In this document: positions 28,136-37,561 of the stretch, in pieces
Position numbering within the stretch: the first letter of the stretch is position 1
How the letters are laid out: every line of letters begins with the position of its first letter
NCBI RefSeq assembly: GCF_001887775.1
Contig: NZ_CP015519.1
Coordinates: 1,798,001-1,862,000, forward strand
Direction: 5' to 3'
Length of the DNA stretch: 64,000 bases
Source: Syntrophotalea acetylenivorans
GTDB lineage: Bacteria > Desulfobacterota > Desulfuromonadia > Desulfuromonadales > Syntrophotaleaceae
Position numbers and translations under genes: made by a program
The notes under the pieces: generated by a model
What the model was told of the DNA's origin: nothing
Seen by the model: only the letters and a program-made list of their open reading frames with translations
The model's database searches: none

Positions 28136-29383
28136 CTATTGATTCATGGAATCGAGGAACTCCTGGTTTCCTTTGCAGGCGGACAGTTTTTCCAGCAGGA
28201 ATTCCATGCTGTCGACCACATTCATGTTGGACAGCACCTTACGCAGCAACCAGGTGCGCTGCAAAGTGGTCGTATCGAGCAACAGCTCTTCGCGACGAGT
28301 GCCCGACTTGTTGATGTCGATAGCCGGGAAAGTCCGCTTATCGACCAGGCGTCGATCAAGTTGCAGCTCCATATTTCCGGTCCCTTTGAACTCTTCGAAG
28401 ATCACCTCGTCCATCTTGCTGCCGGTGTCGATCAGCGCGGTGGCGATGATGGTCAGACTGCCCCCCTCTTCGATATTGCGCGCCGCGCCGAAAAAACGCT
28501 TCGGCTTGTGCAGAGCATTGGAATCGACGCCCCCCGAGAGAATCTTGCCGCTCGGCGGCACCACGGTGTTGTAGGCACGGGCCAAACGGGTGATGGAATC
28601 GAGCAGGATGACCACATCCCGCTTGTGCTCTACCAGGCGACGGGCCTTCTCGATAACCATCTCCGCCACCTGGACGTGACGGGTCGCCGGTTCGTCAAAG
28701 GTGGAAGAGATGACTTCACCGTTGACCGAACGCTGCATATCGGTTACTTCTTCCGGCCGTTCATCGATAAGCAGGACGATAAGGTAGACTTCCGGATGGT
28801 TGGTAGTGATGGAGTTGGCAATATTCTGCAGCAACATGGTCTTGCCGGTACGGGGAGGCGCAACGATCAAGCCTCGCTGGCCCTTACCGATAGGAGCCGC
28901 CAGATCCATAACCCGCATGGAAAGGTTGTCCGGTTCGGTCTCCAGAACAATTCGCTCTTCCGGATACAGCGGCGTCAAATTATCAAACAGGGTCTTGTCC
29001 CGCGCCACGGCCGGATTCTCGAAATTGACCTCCGCCACTTTGAGCAGCGCAAAGTAACGCTCCCCTTCTTTAGGGGGACGAATCTGTCCAGCCACAGTAT
29101 CGCCGGTACGCAGATTGAAACGGCGGATCTGCGAAGGAGACACATAAATATCGTCCGGGCCGGGAAGATAATTGGCGTCCGGAGCCCTCAGAAAGCCGAA
29201 ACCATCAGGCAATATCTCCAGCACGCCCTCACCGTAGATGGCGCCCTTTTTCGCCGCTGTCGCATTGAGGATTGCAAAAATGAGATCCTGCTTGCGCATC
29301 CCCGAAGCTCCCTCCAGCTTCAGGTCCTTGCCAATCTGGACCAGGTCGGTGATTTTCTTTTCTTTCAACTCTTTCAGATTCAT
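28136..29383 (-). CDS. rho: Transcription termination factor Rho
   Basis: Rho is the hexameric RNA-dependent ATPase that terminates transcription. The 415-residue product has the Rho_N helical domain ([18 protein letters not shown]), the RNA-binding cold-shock domain ([17 protein letters not shown]), the Walker [19 protein letters not shown], Walker [17 protein letters not shown], and the Q and R loops. It has no N-terminal insertion. The ATG at 29383 follows GAGGAGAATGT. rpmE lies 123 bp downstream. Confidence 0.97.
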   Translation of the reverse strand: MNLKELKEKKITDLVQIGKDLKLEGASGMRKQDLIFAILNATAAKKGAIYGEGVLEILPDGFGFLRAPDANYLPGPDDIYVSPSQIRRFNLRTGDTVAGQIRPPKEGERYFALLKVAEVNFENPAVARDKTLFDNLTPLYPEERIVLETEPDNLSMRVMDLAAPIGKGQRGLIVAPPRTGKTMLLQNIANSITTNHPEVYLIVLLIDERPEEVTDMQRSVNGEVISSTFDEPATRHVQVAEMVIEKARRLVEHKRDVVILLDSITRLARAYNTVVPPSGKILSGGVDSNALHKPKRFFGAARNIEEGGSLTIIATALIDTGSKMDEVIFEEFKGTGNMELQLDRRLVDKRTFPAIDINKSGTRREELLLDTTTLQRTWLLRKVLSNMNVVDSMEFLLEKLSACKGNQEFLDSMNQ

Positions 29384-29810
29384 ACATTCTCCTCACCCAC
29401 AGGGGGTGCAACGAGCGGAATACCGGTTTTATCGCGGCGGCTTACCACGCTGTATTTCCGGCCATCCTTTTTCGGCTACATATACTTTCGGCTTTGACGG
29501 TCAATTGGATATCGATAGTGGAATGTCTGGTGCTAGAGGAAGGGGAATGATTCCTTGCCAAGCCCGGCCGCAATCAAGAAGCGAGCCGATATCGGCACTC
29601 AGAATACTCCGTTTCTATGTATACAATAATTACTTACGAATAATAGGATAGTCTGGAATATTTTCTTCGAAGGGGCTCGGGACAAGGACAGCCAAGGGCT
29701 GGAGGCAGTCCGATACTGCCTCCTATCTACCTCAGTAATAGAGCCCGTGTCAATCGATAATTTTCTTCAGGATTACCACCGGAGCCTCTGATTCGCACTT
29801 TCGCCCGCCA
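29384..29810. other. Intergenic region upstream of rho (about 430 bp)
   Basis: No coding frame with a recognisable product was found between rho and the lipoprotein gene. It probably carries the rho promoter and leader. A modest hairpin GGAGGCAGT/ACTGCCTCC lies at 29701-29723 without a T tract. Confidence 0.45.
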
Positions 29811-30605
29811 TCAACGATCAGAACCGTTGTCCTTGAAGGGGTTCAGCAGACCGGGCTTCAACTCTTTTGCCAACTGGTCGAAAAGTTCCTGGTAAGGTTG
29901 CGGTAAAGCCGTCTCCTTCAGCCATTTGCGTCCCGACGATTCAAGATTCCGCTCCAACCCCGCCAGGGAAATGAAGCGGGTCGGGATTTCATCGCTCTGA
30001 TTGTAATAGGCTTCATCAAAAGCGGGATATTGAAGATTCAGAAAAGCTTCGCCCCCCTGATACTCCCAAACGATCTCGCCAGAGGGCAACACCACCGCAG
30101 CCGTAGCCAGAATACTGTTGAAGGGAGCCTCCAGATAACTCAAGCGGGTCCTGTCCCAACGTTTTTCATTTCGCACCGCGCCATTAAGAACGACGACCAA
30201 CAGTGCATCGGTAGTATTTTGCCGAGCCAACTCAGCGACTGTCCGAGCATTGAAACTGTAATGATAATAAGGGCCGCGACTCCCTTCCTGCAAAGACCGA
30301 CCCTGAACCAGACTACCGAACAAGGCTCCTCCGTCGCCGGACACCGGACGCACATCAAAATAGCCTTTTTTCTTTTTAAGCATATCGACCAAATGCTGAT
30401 TTTGGCCGACACTGGTGCGCCTTAGCAATTCACCAATTTCCTGAGACCGGGGGTGTTCGACATGTGAGTTAGCATCAACCAGCAAGGGAACGACTCCCAG
30501 GGTGCGAACCCGCTGTCGATATTCTTCTTTATCGACTTTGAAACTGCCAGCACCGCAAGCCGTCAAAGAAACTGTCAAAACCATCAAAAACAGAGCCCTG
30601 ATCAT
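29811..30605 (-). CDS. Putative lipoprotein of unknown function
   Basis: The 264-residue protein begins with a signal peptide and lipobox (MVLTVSLTACGAGS), so it should be lipid-anchored after Cys17. The mature part is a mixed alpha/beta domain with no recognised catalytic motif: RTLGVVPLLVDANSHV, ARTVAELARQNTTDALLVVVLNGAVRN and GEIVWEYQGGEAFLNLQYPAFDEAYYN. The strand pattern resembles the GNA1162/DUF799-like lipoprotein fold (nucleotide-independent, TolB-like N-terminus), which is a guess. It is divergently placed from the outer-membrane protein gene at 30796. Confidence 0.7.
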   Translation of the reverse strand: MIRALFLMVLTVSLTACGAGSFKVDKEEYRQRVRTLGVVPLLVDANSHVEHPRSQEIGELLRRTSVGQNQHLVDMLKKKKGYFDVRPVSGDGGALFGSLVQGRSLQEGSRGPYYHYSFNARTVAELARQNTTDALLVVVLNGAVRNEKRWDRTRLSYLEAPFNSILATAAVVLPSGEIVWEYQGGEAFLNLQYPAFDEAYYNQSDEIPTRFISLAGLERNLESSGRKWLKETALPQPYQELFDQLAKELKPGLLNPFKDNGSDR

Positions 30606-30795
30606 GCGCCATATCTCCTCTTTTGCAACTGGAAAGCATTATACCACAGCCTTTACGATCGGCAGCGACCCCCCAACTATCATTTTAACGGGTCGCGGGC
30701 GACCCGGTTGACAGATTAGAACCACGGGGTATAAATTTCTAAAGATTACAACATCCTACAGCAAAATCCTTCAAATGTGTACAAAGGAGGCTCCC

Positions 30796-31602
30796 GTGCG
30801 CTTTTCTTTTTCAGTTCACAGCATTAGTGCCATTTTATTTCTATTGATCTTAAGTTCACCGGCGTCAGCCGAAAGCCTTGAACCCCTTGGTCTGCAGGAC
30901 GCACAATTATTGCCGAAAAACCATGCGGAATTCCGCATCGGCCTGGCCTACTACGACGGCTTACACAACCAGTTCCAGAAACAAGATCTCGACCGGCGGA
31001 TCGCCGAACTGCCAAGTTTGACCCTTAACCTCGGACTGGGAGAGCGGGTTGAGGCGCAACTGCTCTACAGCTACCTGCACCTGCGGGAAGACGGCCAGGA
31101 CGACCGCTGGGGCAGCGGCGACCTGACTGTCGGTCTGAAAGTGCGACTATGGCAGGAGTCGTTGCGTGTTCCGGCCCTGGCCGTACGGCTCGCCACAAAA
31201 CTGCCCAACGCCGACAATAAAGACGATTTGGGCACCGACGAAGCCGACATTTTCATCGACCTGCTCGCCACCCGGAACTACCCGCTCTTTTCGACTTATT
31301 TCAACCTCGGCCTGGCCATTCTCGGCGATCCGCGACCGGGCAGTGACAGCCAGAACGATACCATCCGCTATGCCCTCGGCATTAAAACACCGTTGATGAA
31401 CAATGGACTGGCCGGCCTGCTGTCGATCGAAGGCATGGAAGATTCCATCAATAACCGCTGCGCCGTGCGCGCCGGCCTGCAATTGCCCGTCGGCAGCTGG
31501 GTGTGGGATCTGGGCGGCAGCGTCGGCATCGCCAGCAAGAGCGAGGATTGGGGTGTGCGCACCGGCCTGACTATTCCATTTAACCTTCCCGCTACTTGGT
31601 AA
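30796..31602 (+). CDS. Putative outer-membrane beta-barrel protein
   Basis: The product starts at GTG 30796, preceded by AAAGGAGG five bases upstream, and has a signal peptide (hydrophobic stretch, ending SSPASA). The mature ~245 residues alternate polar and hydrophobic residues with aromatic girdle positions (EFRIGLAYYDGL, RVEAQLLYSYLHLRE, GDLTVGLKVRLWQE) and end in FNLPATW, as expected for a beta-barrel with a C-terminal aromatic residue. It resembles the PF13557-type phenol-degradation (MetA-like) porins, but substrate is unknown. Its stop is two bases from that of the convergent gluQ gene, leaving no room for a terminator. Confidence 0.75.
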   Translation: MRFSFSVHSISAILFLLILSSPASAESLEPLGLQDAQLLPKNHAEFRIGLAYYDGLHNQFQKQDLDRRIAELPSLTLNLGLGERVEAQLLYSYLHLREDGQDDRWGSGDLTVGLKVRLWQESLRVPALAVRLATKLPNADNKDDLGTDEADIFIDLLATRNYPLFSTYFNLGLAILGDPRPGSDSQNDTIRYALGIKTPLMNNGLAGLLSIEGMEDSINNRCAVRAGLQLPVGSWVWDLGGSVGIASKSEDWGVRTGLTIPFNLPATW

Positions 31603-31604
31603 AC

Positions 31605-32522
31605 TCAGCCATCGGCCACCTGGGAACCGGTCGGCACCTGCTGCAGAGCAAAATGCTTTACTCCCCAGGCCACAACTTCGGAGGCGGAGGCCCTTTGCAG
31701 GTCCTCCGGCACCGCCTGACCAAGAAAACGCAGTGCCCGCCACAAGGCCTGCGCCCGGCCTTCGGCTGTTGCGATAGCCGCCGCGCCATGGCGCTTGCTG
31801 ATTTTTTCGCCGTCCGAGGCAAGTGCTAGCGGCAGATGAATATATTCCGGAGGCGAATAACCGAGGCAACTCTGCAAAAAGATCTGGCGCGGTGTCGAGG
31901 CCAGCAGGTCGGCGCCACGCACCACTTGATTGACACCGGATTCGGCATCATCCACGACCACCGCCAACTGATAGGCAAACAAACCGTCCGCTCGGCGCAA
32001 GACAAAATCCCCCACCACGCTTTCCAGCCGCTGTTCCCGAGCACCGAACACTCCGTCAACGAAACAAACCTGCTCCTGCGGTACGCGAATCCGCAAAGAG
32101 CGAGGTCGACGACCTTCAGGCAAGCCGGCCCGGCAAACACCCGCATAAACAGGACCCTCCTCGCCAACGTGGGGAGCGCTGGCCAGCACCTCCTTGCGAG
32201 AACATCCACAGGCAAAAAGCAAACCACTCTGCTGCAAACGGTCCAAAGCCGCCTGATAACGATCGGTCCGCCGGCTCTGATAAAGCACCGGACCGTCCCA
32301 CTCCAGCCCACAGGCTTCGAGAGTCTGTAAAATATGGTCCGCAGCACCCGCCACCACCCGCGGCGCATCAAGGTCCTCGATACGCACCAGCCAGGATCCG
32401 CCACTCTGACGAGCCAGGCAGTAGCTGCCGATTGCCGCCACCAATGAACCGAAATGAAGAGGCCCACTGGGACTCGGTGCAAAGCGACCAACCACCCGCG
32501 GACTGTCCTGCGAACAAACCAT
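31605..32522 (-). CDS. gluQ: Glutamyl-Q tRNA(Asp) synthetase
   Basis: GluQ attaches glutamate to the queuosine of tRNA(Asp). The 305-residue protein is a truncated GluRS catalytic core: RFAPSPSGPLHFGS (class I HIGH-like motif with HFGS), LVRIEDLDAPR, the zinc site CGC and YAGVCR, the specificity-pocket region YQLAVVVDDAESGVNQVVRG and the KMSKS-like DGEKISKRHG. It lacks the anticodon-binding domain, as expected. The ATG at 32522 follows GGAAGGTGGCTGT. Confidence 0.93.
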   Translation of the reverse strand: MVCSQDSPRVVGRFAPSPSGPLHFGSLVAAIGSYCLARQSGGSWLVRIEDLDAPRVVAGAADHILQTLEACGLEWDGPVLYQSRRTDRYQAALDRLQQSGLLFACGCSRKEVLASAPHVGEEGPVYAGVCRAGLPEGRRPRSLRIRVPQEQVCFVDGVFGAREQRLESVVGDFVLRRADGLFAYQLAVVVDDAESGVNQVVRGADLLASTPRQIFLQSCLGYSPPEYIHLPLALASDGEKISKRHGAAAIATAEGRAQALWRALRFLGQAVPEDLQRASASEVVAWGVKHFALQQVPTGSQVADG

Positions 32523-32747
32523 ACAGCCACCTTCCTTGTGATTTATCGAAATATGTCGCCCTTATGCTCGCCTGTCAAGCCCAGACCACCAAAACACCTC
32601 CTCCTCCCCCACAACAATTCACATTCATACCAAGCCTTATCGCGCCTTTTATCCGACCTGTCCTTCTTTGCCATTGACAAAGATTGCCTCGGCAGGTTAT
32701 TGCTTACCATACAAGTCACCGATTAAAAGCAGGATTATGGAGGATTC

Positions 32748-33179
32748 GTGGTTATCACAAGGGCGACGGAATATGCCATTCGTGCAGTAATGTTTATGGC
32801 GATGCAGCCTTCCGGCACTACCGTACTAAAAAAAGATATCTGCCGGGAACAGGAGATCACCCCGGCTTTTCTCACCAAGATTCTGCAACCGTTGATCAAG
32901 AGCGGCATCGTCGGCTCTCACCGAGGCGTGCGGGGCGGATTTTACCTGAGCAAAAGCGCCGACAGCATCACCCTGCTCGACGTGATCAAGGCCGAGGAGG
33001 GGGATATCCACCTCAACCTCTGCCTCGAAGAAGCCGGGACCTGCCAACGGGAAGCCTACTGTTCAGTGCAGAAGGTCTGGCAAGAAGCCCGCGCCGGCCT
33101 GGTTGAGACCCTGGACAGCTATACCTTTGCCCGTCTAGTTGAAATGGCAGACCAGGGGCAGCCCCTCGACCTGCCTTGA
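32748..33179 (+). CDS. Rrf2/IscR-type transcriptional regulator
   Basis: The 143-residue protein has an N-terminal winged helix (TRATEYAIRAVMFMA; GIVGSHRGVRGGFYLSK) and three cysteines at 92, 99 and 105 (CLEEAGTCQREAYC). Their spacing is almost that of the Fe-S ligands of IscR (92, 98, 104). It probably senses iron-sulfur status, redox or NO. The start GTG 32748 has GGAGG five bases upstream. No isc genes follow; the next gene downstream is metX under its own riboswitch. Confidence 0.9.
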   Translation: MVITRATEYAIRAVMFMAMQPSGTTVLKKDICREQEITPAFLTKILQPLIKSGIVGSHRGVRGGFYLSKSADSITLLDVIKAEEGDIHLNLCLEEAGTCQREAYCSVQKVWQEARAGLVETLDSYTFARLVEMADQGQPLDLP

Positions 33180-33217
33180 TACAGCACCAACCTGCCATAC
33201 CGGCAAAGCAAAGGCGA

Positions 33218-33246
33218 TTGACTTTCTTCCGGGGCTCCTTTAGAGT
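33218..33246 (+). promoter_or_regulatory. Candidate sigma-70 promoter of the SAM riboswitch-metX unit
   Basis: TTGACT (33218-33223), a 17-base spacer and TAGAGT (33241-33246) lie about 30 bases before the riboswitch P1 helix. The spacing is ideal and the position fits; the -10 matches consensus at four of six bases. Confidence 0.55.
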
Positions 33247-33275
33247 TACGAACCAAACAATTTAATATCAAGCAA

Positions 33276-33387
33276 CATCTTTATCGAGAGTGGTGGAGGG
33301 GAAGGCCCTGTGAAACCACAGCAACCGATTCGCCGGAGGCGAATGCCAGGTGCTAATTCCTGCCCCGCATGGGGAGAGATGAGGGTG
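33276..33387 (+). promoter_or_regulatory. SAM-I (S-box) riboswitch
   Basis: The sequence carries S-box core elements: ATCGAGAGTGGTGGAGGG, GGCCCTGTGAAACCACAGCAACC, an internal hairpin (TTCGCC/GGCGAA), GGTGCTAATTCCTGCC and GGGGAGAGATGAGG. P1 closes with CATCTTTATC pairing with GATGAGGGTG. It binds S-adenosylmethionine and, with the terminator after it, should switch off metX when SAM is plentiful. Confidence 0.92.
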
Positions 33388-33421
33388 GAGCCGAGATCTG
33401 CATAGTATTCATGCAAGACAT

Positions 33422-33466
33422 AAACGGCCCCTTCCTGCATTGCGCAAAGGGGCCGTTTATTTATTT
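33422..33466 (+). terminator. Riboswitch-controlled intrinsic terminator (metX leader)
   Basis: AAACGGCCCCTT pairs with AAGGGGCCGTTT, followed by ATTTATTT. It lies 35 bases after the S-box P1 and ahead of the metX start. It forms when SAM stabilises the aptamer. The ribosome-binding segment of metX starts just after it. Confidence 0.85.
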
Positions 33467-33482
33467 GGAGACCGATAAAGCC

Positions 33483-34604
33483 TTGGATCAGTCGGTAGGA
33501 ATCGTCACAACCGAATACGCAACCTTCGATGTCGAGTTGCCCTTGGAAAGCGGCCGCCTGCTCGGGTCGCCCCTGACCCTCGCTTACGAGACCTACGGCT
33601 GTCTCAATTCAAGCCGTTCCAACGCCATCTTGGTCACCCATGCCTGGACGGGCGACGCCCACGCCGCCGGCAAACACACCCCGGATGACCGCAAACCGGG
33701 CTGGTGGGACGACATGATCGGGCCGGGCAAGGTCCTCGACACCGACCGCTATTTCATTGTCTGCAGCAACGTTATCGGCTCCTGCGGCGGCTCAACGGGG
33801 CCGACCAGCATTAACCCCCGCACCAACCGCCCCTACCGGCTGAATTTTCCAGTAATCATGGTGCGCGACATGGTCCGCGCCCAGAAACTGCTCATCGACC
33901 ATCTGGGCCTCGACTCCTTGCTGACCGTCATCGGCGGCAGCATGGGGGCCATGCAGGCCCTGGAATGGGGTGTCCTCTACCCCGAAACAGTGCGCTCCAT
34001 CATCCCCATAGCCGGCACCGGGCGCACCTCGCCCATGGCCATCGCTCTCAACGCTTTAGCCCGGCAGGCGATTTTTAACGATCCGCTATGGAAAAAGGGG
34101 AATTACAAGCCGGAGCATCCACCAGCCGAGGGATTGGCTTTGGGCCGGGCCGTCGGCCACATCTCGTTTTTGTCCGACGCCTCAATGAACCTCAAGTTCG
34201 GCCGGCGTTTTTCAGCCAGGGACGGCATGTTCGACTTTTTCGGCCAATTCGAGGTGGAGCGTTATCTCGAATACAATGGGCGCAACTTTATCGACCGTTT
34301 CGACACCAACGCCTTTCTCTACCTGGCCAAGGCTCTCGACCTCTACGATGTGGCCTGGGATTTCGCCAATCGCGAAGAGGCTCTGTCCCGGATCGATTGC
34401 CCCTCGCTGTGGTTCGCCTTCAGCTCCGACTGGCTCTATCCGCCCCAGCAAAGCGAAGAGATGGTGACCCTGCTCAAAAAGCTCGACAAACCCGTTGAAT
34501 ATCATCTGATCGATTCCGATTACGGCCACGACTCTTTTCTGATCGAACCGGAAAAGTTCACCCCCCTGATCAGTGCCTTTCTCGATCGGTTAGCGACCTC
34601 CTGA
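33483..34604 (+). CDS. metX: Homoserine O-acetyltransferase (or succinyltransferase)
   Basis: MetX acylates homoserine for methionine synthesis. The alpha/beta-hydrolase shows LAYETYG, the oxyanion/PTSINP region ([13 protein letters not shown]), the nucleophile elbow [15 protein letters not shown] (catalytic Ser), and [12 protein letters not shown] with the catalytic His. The start is proposed at TTG 33483 (373 residues), since an open frame from 33369 would translate the riboswitch and terminator. GGAG lies 12 bases upstream. Regulation by SAM is strongly implied by the leader. Confidence 0.93.
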   Translation: MDQSVGIVTTEYATFDVELPLESGRLLGSPLTLAYETYGCLNSSRSNAILVTHAWTGDAHAAGKHTPDDRKPGWWDDMIGPGKVLDTDRYFIVCSNVIGSCGGSTGPTSINPRTNRPYRLNFPVIMVRDMVRAQKLLIDHLGLDSLLTVIGGSMGAMQALEWGVLYPETVRSIIPIAGTGRTSPMAIALNALARQAIFNDPLWKKGNYKPEHPPAEGLALGRAVGHISFLSDASMNLKFGRRFSARDGMFDFFGQFEVERYLEYNGRNFIDRFDTNAFLYLAKALDLYDVAWDFANREEALSRIDCPSLWFAFSSDWLYPPQQSEEMVTLLKKLDKPVEYHLIDSDYGHDSFLIEPEKFTPLISAFLDRLATS

Positions 34605-34698
34605 CCGTCCGGAACCAATCCGCCAAACACTCAATCAACCAGATGATTGTCCAGAATACAATGGCAGGTACTGCGCTGCGACAGCATCGGCGACGGGA

Positions 34699-34726
34699 GT
34701 CTGCAACAGGAAACGCTGTTGCAGAC
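34699..34726. terminator. Perfect hairpin between convergent genes (possible bidirectional terminator)
   Basis: GTCTGCAACAG (34699-34709) pairs with CTGTTGCAGAC (34716-34726) with a six-base loop. It separates metX from the convergent oxidoreductase. Neither side has a good T tract, so termination activity is not certain. Confidence 0.45.
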
Positions 34727-34762
34727 AGGCATGATTGAAACTTATTCGAGACGAGTGTTTTG

Positions 34763-35992
34763 CTATGCTTTACTCTCCAGATATTCCATTATTGCCGCCG
34801 CAGATTTTTTCGACAAGCTCACAGCCTCGGCAACGGTTTTTGCGCCTGTCACCACATCACCTGAAGCAAAAATGCCCTCGCGCGTAGTACGACCCACTTC
34901 GTCTGTAATCACCAGTCCGCTTTTGCCGATTTCAATTCCCTTAAGATTGCTTCTGGGGGCCTGACTCACGGCAATAATGACGGAATCGGCATAAATGAAC
35001 ACACCAGAGTCTTCAACTGTACGAAGGCTCTTTCCGTTTTCTTCAGTTTCCACAAACTCGGTTCGCACGCACTGCACGCCGCTGTCGGTAATCTCCACAG
35101 GGGCATGGAAGAAAGAGAATGAAACGCCTTCTATACGAGCGTAGTCATATTCATGCTGGGTGGCAGACATGGCATTCAACCCCCGCCGATACAGTATACT
35201 CACCTCTGTTGCACCGTTTCGCAGGGCGGTTCGGGCGGCATCCATGGCTACGTTGCCCGCACCAATTACCACAACCTTCCTCCCAAGCTCATAGGCTTCA
35301 GGGCTTTTGAGGTAGTTGATAGCGTAGTGCACATGGCCGAGAGTTTCGCCTTTAATGCGCAACGGGCGCGGGTTCCACACCCCGGTGCCGACAAACACGG
35401 CGGAATAGGCATCGCTGAGCAGGTCATCGAGAGTAATAATGGGGCCGACAAGCATGTTGGGGCGAAACTTAACGCCCAGTGCCAGTAAGCGTTTCTTCAA
35501 TTTATCCAGCAAATCCTTGGGCAAACGGAAATCGGGAATGCCGTATCGGAGCACACCCCCAATCTTGTCTTTGGATTCAAAAATCGTCACATCGTAGCCG
35601 TTGGCAGCCAGGATAAAGGCAACGGTAAGCCCGGAGGGGCCAGAGCCGATAATAGCTATGCGGCCATCACGGCGAACTGCTGTTTTTCTCGGAATATACT
35701 GATCCAGATAGTAGCTGGAGATGTAATGCTCGATGTCACTGATTTGCACGGGGGAGCTTTTGCGGCCAAGCACACAGTGGCCTTCACAAAAGTTCTCGTG
35801 TGGACAGATGCTGGAACAGATGACCGACAACGGGTTGTTTTCGAACAGCATTTTGCCGGCTTCTTTCATTTTCCCGTCAAGAAACAGGCGGATCATGTCG
35901 CTAACGGCTGTTTGGTTTGGGCACCCTTTTGTACAGAGAGGCTCTTTACACAGCAGGCAGCGCCTTGCTTCTTCGATGATATGCTTACCCAT
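34763..35992 (-). CDS. GltD-like NAD(P)-dependent oxidoreductase (glutamate synthase small subunit family)
   Basis: The 409-residue protein has the N-terminal cysteine-rich Fer4-type helical domain (CLLCKEPLCTKGCP and SSICPHENFCEGHC). An FAD-binding site (IIGSGPSGLTVAFILAANG, YGIPDFRLPKD), an NADPH site (VVIGAGNVAMDAARTALRNGA), and the C-terminal GIFASGDVVTGAKTVAEA motif follow. These subunits pass electrons from NAD(P)H to a partner: GltB, NfnA, SudA or others. No large subunit is adjacent. Codons look somewhat more AT-rich than neighbours and the sequence resembles Firmicutes members, so transfer is possible. Confidence 0.8.
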   Translation of the reverse strand: MGKHIIEEARRCLLCKEPLCTKGCPNQTAVSDMIRLFLDGKMKEAGKMLFENNPLSVICSSICPHENFCEGHCVLGRKSSPVQISDIEHYISSYYLDQYIPRKTAVRRDGRIAIIGSGPSGLTVAFILAANGYDVTIFESKDKIGGVLRYGIPDFRLPKDLLDKLKKRLLALGVKFRPNMLVGPIITLDDLLSDAYSAVFVGTGVWNPRPLRIKGETLGHVHYAINYLKSPEAYELGRKVVVIGAGNVAMDAARTALRNGATEVSILYRRGLNAMSATQHEYDYARIEGVSFSFFHAPVEITDSGVQCVRTEFVETEENGKSLRTVEDSGVFIYADSVIIAVSQAPRSNLKGIEIGKSGLVITDEVGRTTREGIFASGDVVTGAKTVAEAVSLSKKSAAAIMEYLESKA

Positions 35993-36119
35993 GGTGTCGT
36001 ACTCTCAAGGTGTGCCGCCAGCGCATAATCTTGCGGGGCAAAAATGTCTCACTTTTTTACATTACAGGGCATCAGAGTGCCTAATGCCCTGCCTTATGCC
36101 GCCAGGTACTGGAAGACGG

Positions 36120-36320
36120 TCAGCACTTCCCGGCTACCGCAACCAGGCTGACTCCTAGTTTTTTCTCCAGACTTTGTATCTTCTGCAGGTTTTCGCTGGA
36201 CAGTTCCGTCATCGGGGTATCGCTGCAACTGAACGCAAGCAGTGGTGAGTGAATTTCCTGTTCCAGGTTGTTGATTTCCTGAAGGTCTTTTTCGGTTAAT
36301 TTCGATAAGCTGCAGATCAT
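36120..36320 (-). CDS. Small protein of unknown function with an internal duplication
   Basis: A 66-residue protein with a good ribosome site (GGAGG nine bases before ATG 36320). It consists of two related units: LTEKDLQEINNLEQEI with PLLAFSC, and LSSENLQKIQSLEKKLG with SLVAVAGKC, sharing the pattern L(T/S)xxxLQxIxxLExx, a short strand and a terminal Cys. Each looks like a helix-strand module. I know of no function; the two cysteines might bind a metal or form a disulfide. It stands alone between the GltD-like gene and nudC. Confidence 0.65.
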   Translation of the reverse strand: MICSLSKLTEKDLQEINNLEQEIHSPLLAFSCSDTPMTELSSENLQKIQSLEKKLGVSLVAVAGKC

Positions 36321-36595
36321 GGCGTTACCTCCATTCCTTCTGGGTTACAGGGGGAAAACAGGCCTCTTTGAGCAGTATACAACACCGTAAGCATCCGATG
36401 CCAGTGAGGGCGGAGGTAACAGACGACCAGCCTTTCTATAGGGGGGGGACATGGTTCCCCCGGAACTAGACACCCCAAAAACACCACAGATACCTTGATT
36501 GTGCGGGCACAAAGAATCCGGCAGGGTGCATTCCAACGCAAACCATAGCAACATTCAACATCAGATCGAAATGCCGCAATTCCGAGAGCGACGCC

Positions 36596-37467
36596 TCAAT
36601 CGAACAAAAAAGTATCCAGAATATATCGGGAGATACTGCGTAACGGCGGCATCGCCGGCAGATCGTCGAGCGGAAACCAACGGGCATCCTCCAGCTCCCG
36701 ATAGTCGATCTGCAACTCGCCACCGGCATAATCAGCCACAAATCCGGCCATCAACTGACTGGGAAAAGGCCAGCATTGGCTGCCGACATAACGCAGGTTG
36801 GTGATATCAACACCTGTCTCTTCCTTAACTTCCCGGGCCGCTGCTTCTTCCAGACATTCACCGAAATGAACAAACCCCGAGATCAGGCTGTAACGCCCGG
36901 CCGGCCAATGGGCCTGACGGGTCAGCAACACTTCCCCCGGTCTCTTCACCAGGGTAATGGCACAGGGGTGAACATTGGGGAAGAATACCCAGCCGCACTT
37001 CGGACAGCGCTTGCCCCATTCCCCGGGCAGACGCTGGGCGTTGCCACCGCACTGGGGACAGCAACGACTGCTTCTTTCCCAATGCAGAATCTGCAATGCG
37101 GCCCCCCGAGAGACAGAGGCTCGATGGGAATCTGGCCATGCCAGTCCGACAGCTCCACGGCAACCCATTCTTCCGGCAGAGAAACCGCCTCATCCAATTC
37201 CAACAAGCGGCAAGGTTGTCCATCCCAAGTTCCGAGATACAAGGGATCACCCCCCTGGCGCACAATGCTACTCGGTAAGTCGCTGGGCAGAACAGGTTGT
37301 TTTGTCGGACCCCGCATCCACAGTTCGCCATCACGCAGCAACAGCCACACACCCTCCCCCCCGCCGGGGTCGGCATCGGGAGATTCCAGCCTGAAACGCT
37401 GCCGCAGGCATTCGGTATTGAAGGGCAAGTGCAACGGCGACAAATAGGAATCGGGTAACAAGTTCAT
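36596..37467 (-). pseudogene. nudC: NAD+ diphosphatase NudC, frameshifted
   Basis: Two overlapping frames make up one NudC protein. The N-terminal domain runs from ATG 37467 (MNLLPDSYLSPLHLPF...) to SDWHGQIPIEPLSLG. The C-terminal zinc ribbon (CPQCGG, CPKCGW) and Nudix domain (GFVHFGECLEE, REVKEETG, then SQCWPFPSQLMAGF, the NADH-recognition SQPWPFPxS motif) continue in the next frame down to 36596. The switch falls in a run of six G (C at 37102-37107 on the plus strand); seven would restore one frame. It is either a real disruption, a phase-variable tract, or a sequencing error. Confidence 0.85.
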
Positions 37468-37561
37468 AAAATTCGACCTTCCCTTTCAATGCAACCAGGA
37501 CGGAGGACACACGACTCTCTGACAAAAAGGTTCTCGCCCCTCTCGTGTAGCCCCTCGACGA

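Noticed and set aside
28139-29497. 452-codon plus-strand ORF opposite rho
   Set aside because: Mirror of rho; no motifs or ribosome site.
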